Positions 31,075 to 38,587 of a DNA stretch of 38,776 nucleotides are shown in pieces. The translations under genes were made by a program, and so were the position numbers. The stretch is taken from positions 1-38,776 of the IMG/VR virus record IMGVR_UViG_3300048836_001224. One strand, given 5' to 3'. The DNA is from a virus. Every line of letters starts with the position of its first letter. The stretch's first letter is position 1. The notes beneath the pieces are model-generated. The model searched no databases and was not told where the DNA came from. It worked only from the letters and a program-made list of their open reading frames with translations.

Positions 31075-31129
31075 AATGGCACGCACCATTTACGCCTGAT
31101 CGCGCGCGCGCGGCACAGTGCCGTGCATG
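31075..31129 (+). promoter_or_regulatory. Rightward late-operon control region with dyad AATGG-N6-CCATT
   Basis: AATGG (31075-31079), CACGCA, CCATT (31086-31090) form a perfect 5-bp dyad with a 6-base spacer, then ACAGTG and the endolysin ATG 52 bases after the dyad start. The whole block aligns ungapped with the region before the protease gene on the other strand. No Shine-Dalgarno is present in either. A likely activator-dependent late promoter for lysis and head genes. Confidence 0.6.
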
Positions 31130-31672
31130 GACAAAACACGCACCGCCATTGCCCTGCTGGCGCTCTCCGCCACCGGCCTGGTGTACATCGCCCAGCGCGA
31201 GGGCTACAGCGAGCGCGCCTACCCTGACCCAGTGCACGGCACCAAGGTGCCAACGGCCGGTTTTGGCACCACGGGCGCCGACATCAAGATGGGCGGCACG
31301 CTGCCGCCCGTGCGCGCCCTGGTGCGCCTGCGTGCCGATGCCAGCGAGAAAGAGATCGCACTCAAGCGCTGCATAGGCCAGGTAGCGCTCCTCCAGCGGG
31401 AGTGGGATGCCTACGTTGGCCTGGCCTACAACGTGGGTGCCAGCTCGGTGTGCCAGAACAACGATCGCAGCGGCCCCAGCACCATCGTGCGCCGCCTGCA
31501 GGGGGGCGACTACGCGGGCGCGTGCAACGCCATCCTGCTCTACGACCGCGCCGGCCCCGTGGCAAAGCCACAGGACCGCTGCAGCCACCCCGCCAACCGC
31601 ACCTGCAGGGGCGTGTGGGCCGACCGCCAGCAGCTGCGCGCCATGTGCCTGGGCGAGGGTCAGGCGCAATGA
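31127..31672 (+). CDS. SAR endolysin (GH24-type lysozyme)
   Basis: A 181-residue muramidase. Residues 5-23 (TAIALLALSATGLVYIAQ) form a weakly hydrophobic signal-anchor-release segment that would be exported without cleavage. The catalytic region follows: REGYSERAYPDPVHG then TAGFGTT, with glutamate 25, aspartate 34 and the threonine of TAGFG as the usual triad. Several cysteines may control activation after release. First gene of the rightward late operon. No holin with clear features is seen beside it. Confidence 0.9.
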   Translation: MDKTRTAIALLALSATGLVYIAQREGYSERAYPDPVHGTKVPTAGFGTTGADIKMGGTLPPVRALVRLRADASEKEIALKRCIGQVALLQREWDAYVGLAYNVGASSVCQNNDRSGPSTIVRRLQGGDYAGACNAILLYDRAGPVAKPQDRCSHPANRTCRGVWADRQQLRAMCLGEGQAQ

Positions 31673-31776
31673 ATACGTTTCTGAAAGTCCTCGGCTTGCT
31701 GTTGGCCCTCACCGCCGGCGTCGCCTGGTGGGGCTTCATCACGTTCTGCGGTGTCCACCCGCACGGGTTTTGCTGA
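31669..31776 (+). CDS. 35-residue membrane peptide in the lysis cluster
   Basis: A tiny gene overlapping the endolysin stop (ATGA) and ending two bases before Rz. The product is one hydrophobic helix (LKVLGLLLALTAGVAWWGFI) with a short cysteine-containing tail (CGVHPHGFC). The operon position suggests a lysis role such as a pinholin-like or regulatory peptide, but size alone cannot prove this. Confidence 0.68.
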   Translation: MNTFLKVLGLLLALTAGVAWWGFITFCGVHPHGFC

Positions 31777-31778
31777 CC

Positions 31779-32279
31779 ATGCAGCTGCGCCTTGTTGCCT
31801 ATGCCTTGCTGCTTGCCGCCGCTGTGGGTGGCGTGCTGGCGTGGCGCTCGCACCTTGTGGCCATTGGCGATGCGCAGGGCGCTGCGCGCGTGCAGCGGGC
31901 CTGGGACACCCAGGAAAACGAGCGCAACGCGGCCACTGCCCGCGACAACGCCACCAAGTTTCGCAATGCCGAGAGGACCGCCCATGAAGACGCCCAACGC
32001 GAGGCCACGCGCCGCGCTCGTGCTGCTGCTGCCGCTGCTGCTGTGCGCGGCCTGCATGCCGAGATTGCCCGCCTCAACAGCCGCCCCCATCCCTACCCAG
32101 CAGGAGACGCCGGCCTTGCCGCCTGCGCTGGCGAGGCCCGCACCGCCCGAGAGCTTTTCGCAGAGAGCAGCGGCGCGTATCAGGAGCTGGCAGCAGAGGC
32201 TGACCAGCTCCGCGACCAGGTGACGGGGTTGCAGGACTTCGCCCACACGGTGTGCCGCGCACCGCGTGTCGCGCAATAG
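31779..32279 (+). CDS. Rz: Rz-like inner-membrane spanin
   Basis: A 166-residue protein with an N-terminal membrane anchor (VAYALLLAAAVGGVLAW) and a long Ala/Arg/Glu-rich coiled coil extending into the periplasm. The reading frame of Rz1 is embedded in it in another frame, a classic spanin arrangement. The pair fuses inner and outer membranes at the last step of lysis. The start is ATG 31779, just after the 35-residue gene. Confidence 0.85.
   Translation: MQLRLVAYALLLAAAVGGVLAWRSHLVAIGDAQGAARVQRAWDTQENERNAATARDNATKFRNAERTAHEDAQREATRRARAAAAAAAVRGLHAEIARLNSRPHPYPAGDAGLAACAGEARTARELFAESSGAYQELAAEADQLRDQVTGLQDFAHTVCRAPRVAQ
31984..32223 (+). CDS. Rz1: Rz1-like outer-membrane spanin lipoprotein, embedded in Rz
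   Basis: A 79-residue frame wholly inside Rz. It has a basic N-terminus, a hydrophobic segment (ALVLLLPLLLCAAC) ending in a lipobox-like LCAAC with cysteine 24 as the lipidation site, and a Pro-rich mature part (STAAPIPTQQETPALPPALA). These are the features of Rz1. The residue at -3 of the lipobox is cysteine, which is slightly unusual. Confidence 0.78.
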   Translation: MKTPNARPRAALVLLLPLLLCAACMPRLPASTAAPIPTQQETPALPPALARPAPPESFSQRAAARIRSWQQRLTSSATR

Positions 32280-32289
32280 GAGCGATGGA

Positions 32290-32640
32290 ATGGTTTTCGA
32301 ACTGACGATGGCGAACCTGATTTCTCTCGCCGGCTTGTTCTTGGGAGCTCTGTGGGCGCTGCTCAAGGTGATTGCGCTGCAGGCCGAGAAGCGCTCCAAC
32401 GAGAAGTTTTCGGCGCTCCAGCAGTCGATCAACAGGGTGGGCACGGACATGCGGCGCGAGGCCGATGCAGCGCGGATGCTGGAGACCTCGTTCCTGCGCT
32501 TCCAGGCCGAGCTGCCGCGCGACTACGTGCGCCGCGATGACTTTGTGCAGGCCATTGGCGGCATCAATACCCGCATCGACAACTTCGCGCTGCGCATGGA
32601 GCGCGCGCTCGACACCAACCGTAGGGGGGACCACCTGTGA
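32290..32640 (+). CDS. DUF2730-like membrane-anchored coiled-coil protein
   Basis: A 116-residue protein with an AGGAG site before ATG 32290. A single N-terminal membrane helix (NLISLAGLFLGALWALLKVI) is followed by a coiled coil (SNEKFSALQQSINRVGTDMR). Mu-like phages carry a similar protein (DUF2730) between lysis and terminase genes; its role is unknown. Confidence 0.75.
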   Translation: MVFELTMANLISLAGLFLGALWALLKVIALQAEKRSNEKFSALQQSINRVGTDMRREADAARMLETSFLRFQAELPRDYVRRDDFVQAIGGINTRIDNFALRMERALDTNRRGDHL

Positions 32641-32954
32641 CTTTTGCACCCGCCATGCTCCGCGCCCGGCGCGAGGCGATCCGCTGGCACCTGCTGTCGG
32701 CCATCAACCTCTCGCGCCCTGTAGGCATCAACACGGCGGCGCTGCTGCCCATCATCCAGTCGGTGTACCTGGACGCCACGCACCAGGAGATCCGGCGCGA
32801 GCTCGATTACCTGGAGGCGCGCGAGATGGTGCGCATCGAGCGCGACCCGCTGGACCATTGGTTCGTGGACCTCACGCGCACGGGCATCGACTTCGTCGAG
32901 TACACGGTCGATGCGCAGCCGGGCGTCTCGCGCCCGCGCATCACCCAAGGCTGA
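32637..32954 (+). CDS. Winged-helix protein, Mu gp26-position
   Basis: A 105-residue protein starting at GTG 32637, overlapping the previous stop. It has a winged helix (NTAALLPIIQSVYLDATHQE, then LDYLEAREMVRIERDPLDHW). Such proteins occur just before the small terminase in Mu-like phages. It may help regulation or packaging; the function is unproven. Confidence 0.75.
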   Translation: MTFAPAMLRARREAIRWHLLSAINLSRPVGINTAALLPIIQSVYLDATHQEIRRELDYLEAREMVRIERDPLDHWFVDLTRTGIDFVEYTVDAQPGVSRPRITQG

Positions 32955-32958
32955 CGCC

Positions 32959-33504
32959 ATGGCGCCGCGCAGCAAGGTGCACCAGCTGCCGCCCGAGCTC
33001 AAGGAGTGGCTCGATGCTGAGTTGGTGGCACGGGGTTTTGGCGACTACGTGCAGCTGGCCGCAGACCTGAAGGCGCGCGGTGCCGAGGTGTCCAAATCGG
33101 CGCTGCAGCGCTATGGCTCGCCCTTCGAGCAGCGCATGGCGCAGCTCAAGATGGCCAGCGAGCAGGCGCGCGCACTGGTGGACGCCGCGCCCGACGATGA
33201 AGACAAGCTCGGCTCGGCCGTGGTGCGCATGACGCAGGAGAAGATCTTCACGCTGCTCATGGACTTGGAGATCGATGCCAAGGACGTGGACGTCAACAAG
33301 CTCTTCAAGAACGCGGCCGAGATCGGCAAGGCGTCGGTTACGCAGAAAAAATTCAGCCTGGCCGTGCGCAAGGAGATCGAGGAGGCCGCGCGCAAGAAGG
33401 CGCTGGAAGACGCGGCCCAGCAGGCCAGCGAGACCGGCCGGCAGCAGGGCTTGTCGCCCGCCGGCGTCGATGCGCTGCGCACCGCAATCATGGGGCAGCT
33501 GTGA
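32959..33504 (+). CDS. Terminase small subunit (DUF3486, Mu gp27-like)
   Basis: A 181-residue helical protein. The N-terminus (KVHQLPPELKEWLDAELVAR, then SKSALQRYG) matches DUF3486, the Mu gp27 family that recognises DNA for packaging. A conserved-looking SVTQKKFSLAVRKEIEEAAR occurs near residues 125-147. It overlaps the large terminase gene by one base (TGATG). Confidence 0.87.
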   Translation: MAPRSKVHQLPPELKEWLDAELVARGFGDYVQLAADLKARGAEVSKSALQRYGSPFEQRMAQLKMASEQARALVDAAPDDEDKLGSAVVRMTQEKIFTLLMDLEIDAKDVDVNKLFKNAAEIGKASVTQKKFSLAVRKEIEEAARKKALEDAAQQASETGRQQGLSPAGVDALRTAIMGQL

Positions 33505-34964
33505 TGCAGCATACGCAGGTGGCCCAGGCCGCGCGCATCCTGATGCAGTACCAGGTGGACTGGATTGCCGACAAGTCGCCGGTCAAGATCATGGAGAAGT
33601 CGCGCCGCATCGGCATCAGCTATGCCGAGGCGGCCGACGATGTGCTCTATGCGGCCAGCGCCGAGGGGGCCAACGTCTATTACATCTCCTACAACAAGGA
33701 GATGACGCAGGGCTTCATCCAGGACTGCGCCACCTGGGCGCGCGCGTTCAACGCGGCGGCCAGCCAGATCGAGGAGTCGGTGCTGGAGGAAGAGGACAAA
33801 CAGATCCTCACCTTCACCATCAAGTTCGACAGCGGGCACATGATTCAGGCGTTCACCAGCAGCCCGCGGAACCTGCGCTCCAAGGGCCGGCCGGGCGAGC
33901 GCCTGGTGGTGGATGAGGCGGCGTTCCTCGACGACATCAAGGAGGTGCTCAAGGCCGCCATGGCCATGACGATGTGGGGCGGACAGATCCGCATCATCAG
34001 CACGCACGACGGCGACGACAACGCGTTCAATGAGCTGATCACCGACGTGCGCGCGGGCAAGTACCCCTACAGCGTGCACCGGGTGGACCTGGACGATGCG
34101 CTGCGCGACGGCCTGTACCGCAAGATCTGCGCCGTCACGGGGGAGGAATGGTCGCTGCAGCGCGAGGCCGACTGGCGCCAGACCATGGTCAACCGCTACA
34201 AGCCCAATGAGGACGAAGAATTGTTCTGCATCCCGGCCAAGGGCGGCGGCGCCTGGCTGAGCCGCGCGCTGATCGAGGCGCGCATGGTGCCGGGCCCGGT
34301 GCTGCGCTTCACGGGCACGGCGGACTTCAACAACGCCCGGCCCGACCTGCGCGAGCGCGAGATGCAGGACTGGATTGACGAGCAGCTCAAGCCCTTGCTC
34401 CAGTTCGTGCCCGAGCTGCGCCACGCGCTGGGCATGGACTTTGGCCGCAGCGGGGACTTGTCGTGCATTGCCCCGGCCGAGATCGCGGCCAATCTGCGCG
34501 TGCGCATCCCGTTCCTGGTTGAGCTCAAGAACGTGCCCTACAACCAGCAGTTGCAGGTGCTGTTCGCCGTGGCCGATGCGCTGCCCCGCATGAGCGGCAT
34601 GGTGATCGACAGCCGGGGCAACGGCAGCTACGTGGGCGAGGCGGCGTTCGACAAATACGGCTCGGTGGTGCAGCGCCTGATGCCCACCGAAGGCTGGTAC
34701 CGCGACCACATGCCGCCCTATAAAGCCGCGTTTGAAGACGACACGGTGGAGATCCCCCGGCACGACGGCCTGCTGCAGTCGCACCGCGCGATTCGCCTGG
34801 TGCGCGGCGTGCCGCGCATGCCCGAGGGCAAGACGGCCGACGGTGGCCACGGCGACAACGCCATGGCCTGCGCCTATGCCCATGCAGCTACGCGCATGAA
34901 TTTTGGCCCCGTGCACGCCGCTAGCCGCCGGCGCCGCAGCGCCCTATCCCTCGAAGGCTATTGA
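33504..34964 (+). CDS. Terminase large subunit (Mu gp28-like)
   Basis: A 486-residue packaging motor with ATPase Walker A-like KSRRIGIS (32-39) and Walker B RLVVDEAA (133-140), a coupling-type ISTHDG (165-170), and the nuclease-domain start GMDFGRSGD with Asp 312. It pumps replicated phage DNA into the prohead and cuts it. ATG 33504 overlaps the small-subunit stop; a GTG three bases earlier is possible. Confidence 0.93.
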   Translation: MQHTQVAQAARILMQYQVDWIADKSPVKIMEKSRRIGISYAEAADDVLYAASAEGANVYYISYNKEMTQGFIQDCATWARAFNAAASQIEESVLEEEDKQILTFTIKFDSGHMIQAFTSSPRNLRSKGRPGERLVVDEAAFLDDIKEVLKAAMAMTMWGGQIRIISTHDGDDNAFNELITDVRAGKYPYSVHRVDLDDALRDGLYRKICAVTGEEWSLQREADWRQTMVNRYKPNEDEELFCIPAKGGGAWLSRALIEARMVPGPVLRFTGTADFNNARPDLREREMQDWIDEQLKPLLQFVPELRHALGMDFGRSGDLSCIAPAEIAANLRVRIPFLVELKNVPYNQQLQVLFAVADALPRMSGMVIDSRGNGSYVGEAAFDKYGSVVQRLMPTEGWYRDHMPPYKAAFEDDTVEIPRHDGLLQSHRAIRLVRGVPRMPEGKTADGGHGDNAMACAYAHAATRMNFGPVHAASRRRRSALSLEGY

Positions 34965-34969
34965 GCACC

Positions 34970-36478
34970 ATGGCAAAACAAGGCATTTACGTCTCCCCCA
35001 CCGAGTTCGTCTCGTTTGCCCAGGCCCGGCAGGGCAAGAGCCTGTCTGGCCAGATCGCCACGCGCGAGCGCAGCATGGATATGTCGTTCGGCTTTCTGCT
35101 GCCCAACCCGGACCCCATCCTCAAGCGCCAGGGCAAAGACATCAGCGTGTACCGCGACATGCGCAGCCGCGCCTCGGTGGGCGGCCCGATCCGCCGGCGC
35201 AAGGCGGCGGTGAAGGCATTGGAATGGCGCGTGGAGCGCGGCAAGGCCAGCGCCCGCATGGCGCGCCTGGCGGGCGACCTGCTCGCCAGCTACGACATGG
35301 ACCGGCTGCTCAATGAGATCACCGACGCCGTGCTGTTCGGCTATCAGCCGCTCGAGCTGGTGTGGGGGCCGTTCAAGGGCGCCACGGCGCCGCTCGAGGT
35401 GATCGGCAAGCCCCAGGAGTGGTTTTTCTTCGACAGCGCGGCAGAGCTGCGCTTTCGCAGCCGCGAGCAGCCCCTCAGGGGCGAAGAGCTGGAGCCGCGC
35501 AAGTTCCTGCTGGCGCGCCAGGAGGCGAGCTATGCCAACCCCTACGGGTTTGCGGATCTGTCGATGTGCTTCTGGGCCGACACCTTCATGCGTGGGGGGC
35601 TCAAGTTCTGGGTGACCTTCACCGAGAAGTACGGCACCCCCTGGCTCGTGGGAAAGCAGCCGCGGGGCACGCCCGGCCCGGAGGTGGACAAGCTGCTAGA
35701 TAAGCTCGAAGCCATGGTTCAGGACGCCGTGGCGGCCATCCCCGACGATTCGAGCATTGACATTCTGGAGGCGGGCGAAAAGGGCGCCAGCGCCGACCTG
35801 TACGAGCGGCTGCTGATGTACTGCCGCTCGGAGATCAACATCGCCTTGCTCGGCCAGAACCAGAGCACCGAGGCGAGCAGCAACCGCGCCAGCGCCGTGG
35901 CCGGGCTGGAGGTGGCCAGCACCATCCGCGACGGCGATGCGCGCCTGGCCGAAGCCACCATCAACCAGCTGCTGCGCTGGGTGACGGATTTGCACGATGG
36001 CGAGCAGGCGCCGGCGCCGACCTTCGAGCTTTTCGAGGAAGAAGACGTCAACACCAAGCAGGCGGAGCGCGACGAGATGCTCAGCCGCGCGGGCCTGCAC
36101 TTCAAGCCCGCTTATTGGAAGCGCGTCTATCAGCTGCAGGACGGCGATATCGAGGAGGCGCCTGTGGCGCCCACCACCCTGGCCGCTGCGGCCGCCGGGC
36201 CAGTGGTGGCGTTTGCCGAGGGCGCGCCCGCCACCAATGTCACCGATGCCACCGGGCAAGTGCTGGGCACGGCAGCGGCCCCGGTTGTGGCCGACTGGGT
36301 GCGCGAGCTGCGCGCCCTGGTGGATGCCCATGATGACGCGCAGGCGCTGCAGGACGCGGTGCTGGCGGCCTACGGCGACCTGCCGACCGCAGACCTCACC
36401 GAGGTGATGGCGTTGGCCTTCGAGCTGGCGCACCTGCAGGGCCGTGAGCGGGCGGCGCTGGAGGCTGGCAATGCCTGA
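34970..36478 (+). CDS. Portal protein (DUF935, Mu gp29-like)
   Basis: A 502-residue portal. DMRSRASVGGPIRRRKAAVK near residue 63, DAVLFGYQPLELVWGP, then FTEKYGTPWLVGKQPRG and LLGQNQSTEASSNRASAV are hallmark DUF935 segments. It forms the dodecameric ring for DNA entry and head-tail joining. ATG 34970 follows the terminase stop by five bases. The C-terminal 100 residues are Ala-rich and variable. Confidence 0.93.
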   Translation: MAKQGIYVSPTEFVSFAQARQGKSLSGQIATRERSMDMSFGFLLPNPDPILKRQGKDISVYRDMRSRASVGGPIRRRKAAVKALEWRVERGKASARMARLAGDLLASYDMDRLLNEITDAVLFGYQPLELVWGPFKGATAPLEVIGKPQEWFFFDSAAELRFRSREQPLRGEELEPRKFLLARQEASYANPYGFADLSMCFWADTFMRGGLKFWVTFTEKYGTPWLVGKQPRGTPGPEVDKLLDKLEAMVQDAVAAIPDDSSIDILEAGEKGASADLYERLLMYCRSEINIALLGQNQSTEASSNRASAVAGLEVASTIRDGDARLAEATINQLLRWVTDLHDGEQAPAPTFELFEEEDVNTKQAERDEMLSRAGLHFKPAYWKRVYQLQDGDIEEAPVAPTTLAAAAAGPVVAFAEGAPATNVTDATGQVLGTAAAPVVADWVRELRALVDAHDDAQALQDAVLAAYGDLPTADLTEVMALAFELAHLQGRERAALEAGNA

Positions 36479-37679
36479 GATCGGGGAGGCCGCCCGTACT
36501 TCGGTGGACGGCGCGCGCCAGCAGTTCCAGGAACAGATCGACTTCCTGCGGCGCAAGCTCAATCTGCCGAGCGAGACCTGGCGCGACATCCAGCGCGCCG
36601 CGCACGACCGGGCCTTCATGGTGGCGGGCGCGGCCAAGGCGGATCTGCTGGCCGACCTGCGCAAGGCGGTGGACCAGGCCGTGCAGGGCGGCAGCATCGG
36701 CGAGTTCCGCAAGGGCTTTGCCGACATCGTCGCCAAGCACGGCTGGACCGGATGGACCGGCGAGGGCAGCAAGGCGGGCGAGGCCTGGCGCACGCGGGTG
36801 ATCTACCAGACGAACCTGATGACGTCCTATGCAGCCGGGCGCCGCGCGCAGCTGCTCGACCCCGAGCTGCTCAAGCGCCGGCCCTTCTGGCGCTACGTGC
36901 ACAACGACAGCGTGACGCACCCCCGCCCGCACCACAAGCAGTGGGGAGATGCGCGGCTGACGCTGCGCCACGACCACCCGTTCTGGGCCACGCACTTTCC
37001 GCCCAACGGCTGGGGCTGCAAGTGCCGCGTGGTGGCGGTCGCCGCGCCGGGCGCGGACGATGCCTCTGAGCCGCCCGAGGGCTGGGGCGATACCGACCCA
37101 CGCACCGGCGCCCCGGTCGGCATCGATGAGGGCTGGGACTACGCCCCCGGCGCGCGGGCCGATGACGATCTGCGCAGCTTCGTGCAGGACAAGTTGATCG
37201 AGTACCCGCCGGCGATCAGCCGGGCACTCTCGGTCGACGTGAACCGCTACGTCAACGCCGAGCAGTCGGCGCCGGATTTCGTGCGCGAGGTACTTGCCGA
37301 CGGCAAACGCAATGACCCTCTCTGGCTAGGGTTTGTCGAGCGGCCAGATTGGATCGACAAGGTCAGCGGTGCCAACACGCGCGGCTACACGGTGTTACTT
37401 CCGGCCGACCGGCCGCGCCACGTCAGGAGAAGCCACGAGTTCGACGGCAAGGGCCAACGGCCCGCAGCACCTGGGGACTATGCCCAGTTGGAGGCCGTGT
37501 TGAACGACCCGGACGACCTGAAGCCAGGCAGTACCTCGGACAGGGGCAATCCCACCGTTGTGGCGCTCAAGGCGATCAACGGCGAGACGTTCCGGGCGGT
37601 GTGGGAAGTGCTGAGCGGCAAGCGCAATCGGTCGCTTCAGCTGGTCAGCCTGGTGATCAAAACCAGTGCTGTGAAATGA
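36471..37679 (+). CDS. MuF-type head protein with candidate nuclease-toxin C-terminal domain
   Basis: A 402-residue protein overlapping the portal gene by 8 bases. Residues about 1-190 are the Mu F-like minor head domain, ending in HDHPFWATHFPPNGWGCKC (167-185). Residues about 280-402 are different: DPLWLGFVERPDWID, then HVRRSHEF with His 322, DYAQLEAVLNDPDDL and AINGETFRAVWEVL. This pattern resembles the barnase/EndoU/ColicinE5/RelE-type (PBECR) domains known to be fused to MuF proteins. If so it would be an RNase delivered with DNA. The head-domain call is firm; the nuclease call is tentative. Confidence 0.85.
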   Translation: MPEIGEAARTSVDGARQQFQEQIDFLRRKLNLPSETWRDIQRAAHDRAFMVAGAAKADLLADLRKAVDQAVQGGSIGEFRKGFADIVAKHGWTGWTGEGSKAGEAWRTRVIYQTNLMTSYAAGRRAQLLDPELLKRRPFWRYVHNDSVTHPRPHHKQWGDARLTLRHDHPFWATHFPPNGWGCKCRVVAVAAPGADDASEPPEGWGDTDPRTGAPVGIDEGWDYAPGARADDDLRSFVQDKLIEYPPAISRALSVDVNRYVNAEQSAPDFVREVLADGKRNDPLWLGFVERPDWIDKVSGANTRGYTVLLPADRPRHVRRSHEFDGKGQRPAAPGDYAQLEAVLNDPDDLKPGSTSDRGNPTVVALKAINGETFRAVWEVLSGKRNRSLQLVSLVIKTSAVK

Positions 37680-37681
37680 AG

Positions 37682-37755
37682 GCCTTGTGCCCCTTGACCA
37701 CTACGTCCGAAACGGGACCGGTTCTTAGTGCCCGGGAGCCAATGTTGCACAAGGC
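37682..37755. repeat. 9-bp inverted repeat flanking the MuF-gpG gap
   Basis: GCCTTGTGC (37682-37690) and GCACAAGGC (37747-37755) are exact inverses 56 bases apart, spanning most of the only long gap in the rightward late operon. The first copy is part of a 13-bp sequence, GGCCTTGTGCCCC (37681-37693), repeated directly at 38553-38565. No gene is visible in the gap. Confidence 0.6.
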
Positions 37756-37782
37756 AAGCGCAATTTTACGCAGGAACCCCCT

Positions 37783-38328
37783 ATGCCGCAAATCATCGAG
37801 CTGACCAACCGCAGCGGCCTGGACTACCTGCACGGCCTCCTGGCGCGCGCGCAGGACATGGGGCCGGTGCTGCGTGAGATCGGCGAGGACATGGCCGAGT
37901 CTGCCAAGCACCGCTTTTCGTCGACCACCGCCCCCGACGGCTCGGCCTGGGCGGCCAACAGCGCCGTGACGCTGGCGCGCTACAGCTCCATGTTCGCGCG
38001 CAAAAAGGACGGCGAGCTGACCAAGCGCAGCGCGGCCAAGCTGGCAGGCAAGAAGCCCGGCACCGGCGAGACCCGCGCGCTGGGCACGACGATCAACTAT
38101 CAGATGCAAGGCAATGACGCCGTGGGCATCGGCAGCCCAATGGTCTACGCCGGCACCTTTCACTACGGCGCGAAGTCCGGCGAGTTCGGCATGGCCGCCT
38201 TCAAGACCCGCAACGGCGTTTTCCCGATCCCGTGGGGCGACATCCCGGCGCGGCCCTTCCTGGGGGCGTCCGAGGATGACAAGGCCAACATCGTGCGCCT
38301 GGTGCAGGGCTATTTGCTGGAGGAGTGA
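37783..38328 (+). CDS. Virion morphogenesis protein (Mu gpG-like)
   Basis: A 181-residue protein. AESAKHRFSSTTAPDGSAWA, then KKDGELTKRSAAKLAGKKPG and YAGTFHYGAKSGEFG, with a final DIPARPFLGASEDD, match the Mu gpG (phage tail completion/virion morphogenesis) family. It is needed for head maturation and joining. An AGGAA site precedes ATG 37783. Confidence 0.88.
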   Translation: MPQIIELTNRSGLDYLHGLLARAQDMGPVLREIGEDMAESAKHRFSSTTAPDGSAWAANSAVTLARYSSMFARKKDGELTKRSAAKLAGKKPGTGETRALGTTINYQMQGNDAVGIGSPMVYAGTFHYGAKSGEFGMAAFKTRNGVFPIPWGDIPARPFLGASEDDKANIVRLVQGYLLEE

Positions 38329-38331
38329 CCG

Positions 38332-38538
38332 ATGGCCAGCAAGCGAAAAATCCGCCGCAATTCCTGCCTGGGAAAGCATCGCTATACGAGCGCCAAGGAA
38401 GCCCGCGCCGCCGTCCATGGCCTGCACCTGCGCAAGGGGTTTCAAGGCTACATGCACGCCTACTACTGCGACTTCTGCGGGGGATTCCACTTCGGCCACC
38501 CGCCTAAGTCCAGGCGCTCAAGGCGGAAGTACAGATAG
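38332..38538 (+). CDS. Small basic three-cysteine protein
   Basis: A 68-residue protein starting three bases after gpG. It is rich in Arg/Lys and has Cys 12, Cys 46 and Cys 49 (YYCDFCGGFHFGHPP), a pattern like a small zinc finger with histidine ligands. It could bind nucleic acid. The role is unknown. Confidence 0.72.
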   Translation: MASKRKIRRNSCLGKHRYTSAKEARAAVHGLHLRKGFQGYMHAYYCDFCGGFHFGHPPKSRRSRRKYR

Positions 38539-38552
38539 GGCCGATGGCGGGC

Positions 38553-38565
38553 GGCCTTGTGCCCC
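38553..38565. repeat. Second copy of the 13-bp GGCCTTGTGCCCC repeat
   Basis: It matches 37681-37693 exactly and lies in the 49-base gap before the last gene. The two copies bracket gpG and the small basic gene, which might mark an acquired segment or be a regulatory element. Confidence 0.5.
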
Positions 38566-38587
38566 GCTGCACTCCGTTCTTCACACA

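Noticed and set aside
31098-31113. GC-repeat run as a Z-DNA or phase-variation tract
   Set aside because: Short and interrupted; it lies in the late leader and is better explained by local base composition.
33111-34916. 601-codon minus-strand frame opposite the terminase genes
   Set aside because: His/Ala/Gly/Val-rich antisense product lying across two genuine plus-strand packaging genes.
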